Below, piece by piece: positions 7,376-12,355 of a stretch of 12,355 bases of DNA (positions are counted from its first letter, which is position 1; each line of letters opens with the position of its first letter). Below the pieces are notes generated by a model. That model saw only the letters and a program-made list of their open reading frames with translations, had not been told where the DNA came from and made no database searches. The stretch is from Pseudomonadota bacterium. Its GTDB lineage: Bacteria; Pseudomonadota; Gammaproteobacteria; UBA4575. The stretch spans positions 1 to 12,355 of the forward strand of contig VXPJ01000091.1 of the NCBI GenBank assembly GCA_009839635.1. The letters run 5' to 3'. The translations under genes were made by a program, and so were the position numbers.

Positions 7376-8317
7376 ATGTCCGTCTACACAAACATCAAGA
7401 TACACGAGCTTGAAGTCTTTCTTAAGAATTACTCTCTAGGTGCGTTATTAAACCATGAAGGTATTAACGCAGGTATTGAAAACACCAATTATTTTGTCAC
7501 CACCGAAAATGGCAAGTTTGTGTTGACTATTTTTGAAGAAGTCGGTTTTGATACCTTGCCATACTACTTAACCTTGATGGCGCATCTGTCTGACCATGGC
7601 ATGCCAACAGCTCATCCAATTGCAGACCTGGAGGGGGATTACGTGCGCATGCTGAAAAACAAACCAGCTGCAATAGTAAGACGCCTGGAAGGGCACAATG
7701 TGCTGATACCCACTGTGAAACACTGTGCGGCCGTCGGCCACGCTCTGGCGCAAATACACATACTGGGCGAATCGTTCAGCGGCGTACTGGTCAACCCGCG
7801 CGGGATTGCGTGGGCTGTACAAACTGCAGATCGCTTGTTTAATAAGCTTTCGACTGATGATCAGCAATTGCTAGAACAGGAACTGAAACTGCGCCAACAG
7901 CCTTTCAATGCAAATCTCCCGCAGGGAATAGTGCATGCCGATCTGTTCCGCGACAACGTGATGTTCAAGCGCTATGCGCTCACTGGCATTATCGACTTCT
8001 ATCTCTCCTGCAATGATTACCTGCTGTACGATCTTGCCATTACCGTGAATGACTGGTGCAGCGACGATGAGGGCAACCTGGATCCGGAATTGTATGTCGC
8101 ACTTATCGAAGCATACCAGATGGAGCGCCCGTTTCATGAATGCGAGTTCGAGGCCTGGAACTGCATGCTACGTGCGGCTGCACTCAGGTTCTGGCTATCA
8201 CGCCTGCGCGACCAGATTTACCCCAAAGACGGCGAAATCACACATATCAAGGACCCCGATGTCTATAAAATGATTCTCCTTTCACGAATTCACCATACCC
8301 CGGATCTTCGCCTCTGA
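7376..8317 (+). CDS. thrB: Homoserine kinase, APH-like (ThrB type II)
   Basis: A 313-residue cytosolic kinase that phosphorylates homoserine to O-phosphohomoserine with ATP, the step before threonine synthase. It belongs to the aminoglycoside-phosphotransferase-like fold, not the GHMP fold of E. coli ThrB. Visible landmarks are the N-terminal GINAGIENTNYFV and KFVLTIFE strands, the Brenner-type catalytic loop HADLFRDN (H187, D189, N194), and the metal-binding IDFY (D207) followed by LLYDLAITVNDWC. These are near-identical in pattern to the Pseudomonas-type homoserine kinase. Length is normal. ATG 7376 gives the usual MSVYT start, although no clear Shine-Dalgarno precedes it. It is divergent from polA, an arrangement related to that in Pseudomonas. 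dctQ starts 27 bases after its stop, so cotranscription with the transporter genes is likely. No thrA or thrC is in the window. Confidence 0.93.
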   Translation: MSVYTNIKIHELEVFLKNYSLGALLNHEGINAGIENTNYFVTTENGKFVLTIFEEVGFDTLPYYLTLMAHLSDHGMPTAHPIADLEGDYVRMLKNKPAAIVRRLEGHNVLIPTVKHCAAVGHALAQIHILGESFSGVLVNPRGIAWAVQTADRLFNKLSTDDQQLLEQELKLRQQPFNANLPQGIVHADLFRDNVMFKRYALTGIIDFYLSCNDYLLYDLAITVNDWCSDDEGNLDPELYVALIEAYQMERPFHECEFEAWNCMLRAAALRFWLSRLRDQIYPKDGEITHIKDPDVYKMILLSRIHHTPDLRL

Positions 8318-8344
8318 GGCGGTGTCGCTGGCTTGGAAAAAGAC

Positions 8345-8839
8345 ATGGAAAAGCTGTGCGGCTATATCGACGAATTAAATGAACGCGTCGGGGCATTCGC
8401 TGCCTGGCTCATACTGCTCATGGCAGGCATTACCTTTCTGGTGGCCTCGCTGCGCTATGGCCTCAATTTCGGCAGCATTGCGTTACAGGAATCTATCACC
8501 TACCTGCATGCGTTCGTATTCATGATTGCCGGTGCCTACACACTGAAGCACAACGAGCATGTACGCGTGGATATATTTTACCAGGGCATGTCCCCGCGGA
8601 AAAAAGCCTGGGTCGATTTCCTGGGCTGTGTGCTGCTGTTGCTGCCCTTTGCCAGCTTTATTGTATGGACCAGCTTTGACTACGTTATCAATTCCTGGAG
8701 GTATCTCGAGAAGTCCCGCGAGGCAGGCGGTTTGCCACTTGTGTTTATCCTCAAGACTTTCATTCCCGTCATGGCGATCCTTTTGTTTCTGCAGGCTATT
8801 TCAATGGGCGGGCGCGCCTGGCTTGTCTTGCGCAAGTAG
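8345..8839 (+). CDS. dctQ: TRAP transporter small membrane subunit (DctQ type)
   Basis: A 164-residue inner-membrane protein with four predicted helices at about residues 16-40, 55-75, 88-112 and 128-156. It is the small subunit of a tripartite ATP-independent periplasmic transporter, pairing with the large channel subunit encoded 9 bases downstream. The conserved DctQ pattern is clear: an ALQESITYLHAFVFMIAG helix followed by AYTLKHNEHVRVDIFY. I chose ATG 8345 over the TTG at 8333 because a purine-rich GGAAAAAG run precedes it and a TTG start four codons earlier adds nothing conserved; the choice is not certain. The solute-binding partner is the convergent dctP downstream. The closest subfamily by pattern is the one transporting 2-oxoacids, lactate and related organic acids; the exact substrate is unknown. 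Confidence 0.9.
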   Translation: MEKLCGYIDELNERVGAFAAWLILLMAGITFLVASLRYGLNFGSIALQESITYLHAFVFMIAGAYTLKHNEHVRVDIFYQGMSPRKKAWVDFLGCVLLLLPFASFIVWTSFDYVINSWRYLEKSREAGGLPLVFILKTFIPVMAILLFLQAISMGGRAWLVLRK

Positions 8840-8848
8840 AAACCCGAC

Positions 8849-10222
8849 ATGGAGATCGTTGCCTTTCTGCTGTTTCTTGCCGTAATTCTGGTGCTGTTGC
8901 TCGGGTATCCGGTGGCTTTCACACTTGCAGGTGTGTCCCTTGCATTTGCAGCAGCGGGAGTTGCAACCGGGGTATTCGAACCTGCCCTTCTACAGGCCTT
9001 TCCAAGCCGCCTGTTCGGAATCATGACGAACGAGACACTTATTGCCGTACCCCTGTTTGTATTCATGGGTGTCATGCTGCAACGTTCCAATATTGCCGAT
9101 ACCTTGCTAGACACCATGGGTGCCTTGTTCGGTTCGTTGCGTGGTGGCCTGGGGATCTCCGTAGTACTGGTGGGCATGCTGCTGGCGGCGAGTACCGGTA
9201 TTGTCGGGGCCACTGTGGTCACCATGGGACTGCTGTCCCTGCCTACCATGCTGAAAAGAGGCTATCACCCCGAGATATCCACCGGCATGATTTGCGCCTC
9301 TGGGACACTTGGACAGATCATTCCCCCGTCAATTATCCTGGTGTTGCTCGGCGATGTCCTGTCATCGGCATACCAGCAAGCGCAACTCAGCCAAGGAAAT
9401 TTCAAGCCGGACACCGTCTCTGTAGGTGACTTGTTCGTAGGCGCGATCATTCCAGGCCTACTGTTGGTGGGCCTGTATCTGTTGTATCTGGTGACTGTGG
9501 CCTGGCTTAAACCGCAGATGATGCCTGTCATCGAGCGTGAGTCAGATATAGGCATCGGTGCCTGGATCAAGCAGATATTACATGCGCTGGTGCCTCCCAT
9601 TGCACTGATAGTCGCTGTGCTGGGTTCGATCATCAAAGGCATCGCCACGCCCTCGGAGGCTGCCTCGGTGGGTGCCGTAGGCGCATTGCTGCTGGCCTTC
9701 TTTTATCGGCGTCTTGATCTTGAATGCCTGCAGGATGTGATGAGAAGGTCGGTGCGGATCACCTGCATGGTGTTCATGATTTTTATAGGGGCTTCGATTT
9801 TCTCGCTGGTATTCAGGGGATATGGGGGGGACAGCGCGGTACACGACCTGCTGATGCACTTGCCGGGAGGTGCACTCTCCGCAATGCTGGTAGTTATGGT
9901 CCTGATGTTTCTGTTGGGCTTCATCCTCGACTTTATCGAGATCACATTCGTGGTGGTACCCATCGTAGGCCCAGTGCTGTTGAGCCTGGGGATTGATCCT
10001 GTCTGGCTGGGCATCATGATTGCTATCAACCTGCAGACTTCTTTCCTGACCCCGCCTTTCGGGTTTGCCCTGTTTTACCTGCGGGGTGTAGCGCCCGCAG
10101 AAATACGCACCAAGCAGATCTATCGCGGTGTGGCACCCTTTATTGCCATACAGGTTTTGACCTTGTTGTTGCTGGTGCAATTCCCAGCCTTGGCCACTTG
10201 GCTACCAGACAAGATCTACTAA
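8849..10222 (+). CDS. dctM: TRAP transporter large permease subunit (DctM type)
   Basis: A 457-residue, highly hydrophobic inner-membrane protein with roughly a dozen helices; it forms the sodium-coupled translocation channel of the TRAP system. Family signatures are present in order: IMTNETLIAVPLFVFMG, the STGIVGATVVTMGLLSLP helix, the GTLGQIIPPSIILV hairpin, ATPSEAASVGAVGAL, and LGFILDFIEI near the C-terminus with LTPPFGFALFYLRG. Length is slightly above the common 425-450, with an extra polar stretch around residues 175-190 (SQGNFKPDTVSVGD). It begins 9 bases after dctQ and is surely cotranscribed with it; the ribosome site is poor, so translational coupling is plausible. It ends 54 bases from the convergent dctP stop. 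Confidence 0.94.
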   Translation: MEIVAFLLFLAVILVLLLGYPVAFTLAGVSLAFAAAGVATGVFEPALLQAFPSRLFGIMTNETLIAVPLFVFMGVMLQRSNIADTLLDTMGALFGSLRGGLGISVVLVGMLLAASTGIVGATVVTMGLLSLPTMLKRGYHPEISTGMICASGTLGQIIPPSIILVLLGDVLSSAYQQAQLSQGNFKPDTVSVGDLFVGAIIPGLLLVGLYLLYLVTVAWLKPQMMPVIERESDIGIGAWIKQILHALVPPIALIVAVLGSIIKGIATPSEAASVGAVGALLLAFFYRRLDLECLQDVMRRSVRITCMVFMIFIGASIFSLVFRGYGGDSAVHDLLMHLPGGALSAMLVVMVLMFLLGFILDFIEITFVVVPIVGPVLLSLGIDPVWLGIMIAINLQTSFLTPPFGFALFYLRGVAPAEIRTKQIYRGVAPFIAIQVLTLLLLVQFPALATWLPDKIY

Positions 10223-10232
10223 GGCGTGCTAT

Positions 10233-10269
10233 CCGGTCGCAGGGCCTGACCGAGCTGGCGTTTGACCGG
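10233..10269. terminator. Possible transcription-end hairpin between dctM and dctP
   Basis: CCGGTC (10233-10238) can pair with GACCGG (10264-10269), or CGGTC with the nearer GACCG (10248-10252), in the 54-base convergent gap. There is no T-run on either strand, so the terminator role is weakly supported and rests mostly on position. Confidence 0.2.
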
Positions 10270-10276
10270 GATGCAG

Positions 10277-11395
10277 TTAGACAGGGGGTTTTCCGACGGG
10301 GCTCAAATTCAGGAATGCTCGTTCGGATATGTCCAGCCAGGCGCGTGACTTCGTCAGGAAACTTCGATAGGAGTCATGTATCTTCCGTGCCAGAGGGTCC
10401 GAGGAAGCAAGTTCTTCGATGACCTCCTCAGAAAACTGTGCCAGCTTGTTCAGGACTTCTGCCGGCAAGGCCCTCAATTCAACATTGTGTTCGTTCACAA
10501 GTGTCTCAAGGGCATCATTGTTGCGGGCAACATACTCGGCCAGCATGTCCTGGTTTGCCACTCGGCAGGCGTTCACTACGATGCCCTGCAAGTCTTCGGG
10601 CAATTCCTCAAAGGCTGCCTTGTTGATAAAGCACTCAAGGGCGGTACCGGGCTCATGCCAGCCCGGATAATAGTAATATTTCGCGATCTCGTGAAATCCA
10701 AAAGCCAAGTCGTTGTATGGGCCCACCCATTCCGCAGCGTCAATGGCTCCGGATTGCAATGAAGTGAAAAGCTCACCACCCGGAAGATTGACCGGGGTGC
10801 CACCTGCACGTTTCAGCACCTCACCCGCAAGGCCTGGGATGCGCATTTTCAGCCCTTTCAAATCTTCCAGTGAATTCACCTCCTTGTTGAACCAGCCCGC
10901 CATCTGCACACCCGTATTTCCCGACGCTGCAGGGACAAGACCAAACGTATCGTAGGCTTCCTGCCACAACTGCATGCCGCCCCCGTGATACAACCAGCTG
11001 TTCATCTCCATGGCAGTCATCCCGAAGGGCGTGGTGGAGAAAAACTGCAACGCCGGATATTTGCCTTTCCAGTAATAGGCCGAGCCATGCCCCATCTGTG
11101 CAGAACCGTTGGATACGGCATCAAAAATCTCAAAGGCCGGGACAAGCTCACCTGCACCGTACACCGTGACATGAATCCGCCCCCCTGTCATGACATTGAT
11201 CTGTTCAGCCAGGAACTCTGCCCCGGTACCAAGACCCGGAAAATATTTTGGCCAAGTAGTGACCATCTTCCAGTCCCAGGTTCGGTTCACAACTGACGAA
11301 GGAGCCTCCGACGCATTTTCGTCCTTGCAAGCAACCAGGCTTCCAGCAAGGGCGGTGCTTGCTCCTGCGTAGCACAAAAATTTTCTTCTTTGCAT
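10277..11395 (-). CDS. dctP: TRAP transporter solute-binding protein (DctP/TakP-like), Tat-type lipoprotein signal
   Basis: A 372-residue periplasmic binding protein that captures an organic acid for the DctQM permease. It matches the branch holding TakP (2-oxoacids) and a Thermus lactate-binding protein: WPKYFPGLGTGAEFLAEQ near residue 48, the KMRIPGLAGEV strand with R185 as the likely carboxylate-binding arginine, and GGELFTSLQSGAIDAAEWVGP at 206-226. The N-terminus is MQRRKFLCYAGASTALAGSLVAC: a twin-arginine motif (R3, R4) and a lipobox LVAC with Cys23, suggesting export by Tat and lipid anchoring, unlike the soluble form common in the family. I chose ATG 11395 rather than TTG 11401. It lies tail to tail with dctM, and 119 bases downstream of uvrD on the same strand. 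It probably has its own promoter. Confidence 0.92.
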   Translation of the reverse strand: MQRRKFLCYAGASTALAGSLVACKDENASEAPSSVVNRTWDWKMVTTWPKYFPGLGTGAEFLAEQINVMTGGRIHVTVYGAGELVPAFEIFDAVSNGSAQMGHGSAYYWKGKYPALQFFSTTPFGMTAMEMNSWLYHGGGMQLWQEAYDTFGLVPAASGNTGVQMAGWFNKEVNSLEDLKGLKMRIPGLAGEVLKRAGGTPVNLPGGELFTSLQSGAIDAAEWVGPYNDLAFGFHEIAKYYYYPGWHEPGTALECFINKAAFEELPEDLQGIVVNACRVANQDMLAEYVARNNDALETLVNEHNVELRALPAEVLNKLAQFSEEVIEELASSDPLARKIHDSYRSFLTKSRAWLDISERAFLNLSPVGKPPV

Positions 11396-11423
11396 GATCA
11401 ACTCGGGAAGTGTTCTAAACTTA

Positions 11424-11454
11424 AGTATAAGCTACAGGCGGGCATACTTCTAAA
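11424..11454 (-). promoter_or_regulatory. Candidate promoter of dctP
   Basis: On the - strand a TATACT -10 (plus 11424-11429, 5 of 6) lies 19 bases after TTTAGA (plus 11449-11454, 4 of 6 to the -35). The predicted start leaves a leader of about 20 bases before ATG 11395. The long spacer and weak -35 suggest activator dependence or a chance match. Confidence 0.33.
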
Positions 11455-11514
11455 ATCGATTCACTGCCCAGTGTTCCCGCCTAGCCTTCATGTCATGCTG
11501 CACCCAGGTGTGTA

Positions 11515-12355
11515 TCAAGTAAGCACGTCAAGATTGGCATAAGACACGACGAGCCACTTGCAACCCTTTTCCTCAAAATTCACCTGTACCCGTGCACTGC
11601 TGCCAGCACCTTCACAGTCCAGCACCACCCCTTTGCCAAATTTGGCATGAATGACACTGCACCCGATCCTGATTCCCGTATCCTTTGCAAACGTGCCTGC
11701 CTTTGTGGCTGAGTGCACCGGTTTTGCAATCATGGCTCGGGGGCGAACCTCGGTGATCAACTCGGCCGGGATTTCGCCAATAAACCGGGAAGGTGTATTG
11801 TAATATCTATCCGCTCCGAAGCGACGCCTTGACTCCGCATAGGTAAGTACCAGTTGCAGGCGCGTACGAGTAATTCCCACGTAGCACAGGCGGCGCTCCT
11901 CCTCCAGCCGGCCCGGTTCTTCCATCGACATCCCTGAAGGGAAAAGCCCTTCCTCCAGCCCGACGATAAACACCAGGGCAAACTCCAGGCCCTTGGCCTT
12001 ATGGAGGGTCATCAGCTGGACGCAATCCTCCCACTGGGTTCCTTGGCCCTCGCCGGCCTCGAGTGCTGCGTGGGACAAAAAGGCATCCACGGGCTGCATC
12101 CCTGCATACGACTCATTCTCGAGGTTAAAATCCCGAGCCGCTGCGACCAGCTCCTGCAGATTTTCAATGCGCGATTTCGCTTTCTCTCCCCCTTCCCGGC
12201 CATGATGGTCCACCAGACCAGACACTTGGATGATGTGGTCTACCTGCTCTTCGAGCCCCAGACTCCGGATTCCTTGTCTCAGGGTTTGCATGAGCTCTAG
12301 AAAATTCTCCAAGGCAGTAGCAGAGCGTGGGCTCTTATTAACGTCTGCGGCTGAC
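11515..12355 (-). CDS. uvrD: DNA helicase II UvrD, C-terminal part (5' end outside window)
   Basis: The last 280 residues of a superfamily 1A 3'-5' helicase acting in nucleotide-excision and mismatch repair. The frame is open to the right edge (last complete codon 12352-12354), so the ATPase core motifs I-III are outside the window. Visible are part of domain 2B with EKAKSRIENLQELV and FLSHAALEAGEG, motif V (VQLMTLHKAKGLEFALVFIVGLEEGLFP), and motif VI (RLEEERRLCYVGITRTRLQL). The C-terminal Tudor-like segment also follows (HAKFGKGVVLDCEG to KWLVVSYANLDVL), which in E. coli UvrD contacts RNA polymerase. Close agreement with E. coli UvrD over the whole length, including that tail, favours UvrD over Rep. 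Motif VI reads TRTR where TRA is usual, a mild variation. dctP follows on the same strand after 119 bases. Confidence 0.95.
   Translation of the reverse strand, partial: SAADVNKSPRSATALENFLELMQTLRQGIRSLGLEEQVDHIIQVSGLVDHHGREGGEKAKSRIENLQELVAAARDFNLENESYAGMQPVDAFLSHAALEAGEGQGTQWEDCVQLMTLHKAKGLEFALVFIVGLEEGLFPSGMSMEEPGRLEEERRLCYVGITRTRLQLVLTYAESRRRFGADRYYNTPSRFIGEIPAELITEVRPRAMIAKPVHSATKAGTFAKDTGIRIGCSVIHAKFGKGVVLDCEGAGSSARVQVNFEEKGCKWLVVSYANLDVLT

Noticed and set aside
9578..10180. 200-codon frame antisense to dctM
   Set aside because: Gln/His-rich product typical of the reverse complement of a membrane-protein gene; dctM is clearly the coding strand.
11463..11474. CACTGCCCAGTG palindrome downstream of uvrD as a terminator
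   Set aside because: The stem is only 4-5 pairs, and the T-rich stretch in the uvrD direction is offset from it; too weak to call.

Overview
The window looks like chromosomal DNA of a non-enteric gammaproteobacterium, possibly marine. The supporting signs are a long PolA of the gammaproteobacterial type, a UvrD close to the E. coli type, an APH-like (Pseudomonas-type) homoserine kinase next to polA, a TRAP transporter, and a TonB-type iron-uptake cluster. I cannot name a genus. The window holds two partial genes at its edges, seven complete or near-complete genes, and one small candidate gene. I see no insertion sequence, phage gene, CRISPR array, tRNA or rRNA.

Region 1 (1-4205, + strand) is an iron or metal acquisition cluster. 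It contains the C-terminal part of a TonB-dependent outer-membrane receptor, a four-helix PepSY-TM inner-membrane protein with repeated histidine-bearing helices (candidate ferric-siderophore or haem-type reductase), and an imelysin/IrpA-type periplasmic protein. Between the last two is a 332-base stretch containing a good Fur-box match that overlaps a candidate promoter. A possible 42-residue charged helical peptide sits between that promoter and the imelysin gene. The likely logic is that the receptor imports a metal chelate, the PepSY protein reduces or processes it in the inner membrane or periplasm, and the imelysin protein acts in the periplasm. The imelysin part appears to have its own Fur-controlled promoter.

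Region 2 (4445-8317) is housekeeping. polA lies on the - strand, convergent with the imelysin gene and divergent from thrB (homoserine kinase) on the + strand. The polymerase and 5'-nuclease sites of PolA look intact, but two of the four metal-binding carboxylates of the 3'-5' proofreading site are replaced (H333 and C479 at the E. coli D355 and D501 positions). This suggests a Pol I that cannot proofread.

Region 3 (8345-11395) is a TRAP transporter of the 2-oxoacid/lactate (TakP-like) type, split over two strands. dctQ and dctM follow thrB on the + strand; the solute-binding protein dctP is on the - strand, tail to tail with dctM, and carries a twin-arginine plus lipobox signal. The window ends in the C-terminal third of uvrD (- strand), upstream of dctP.

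The observations most worth following are the degenerate proofreading site of PolA and the Fur-box, small-ORF and imelysin unit.
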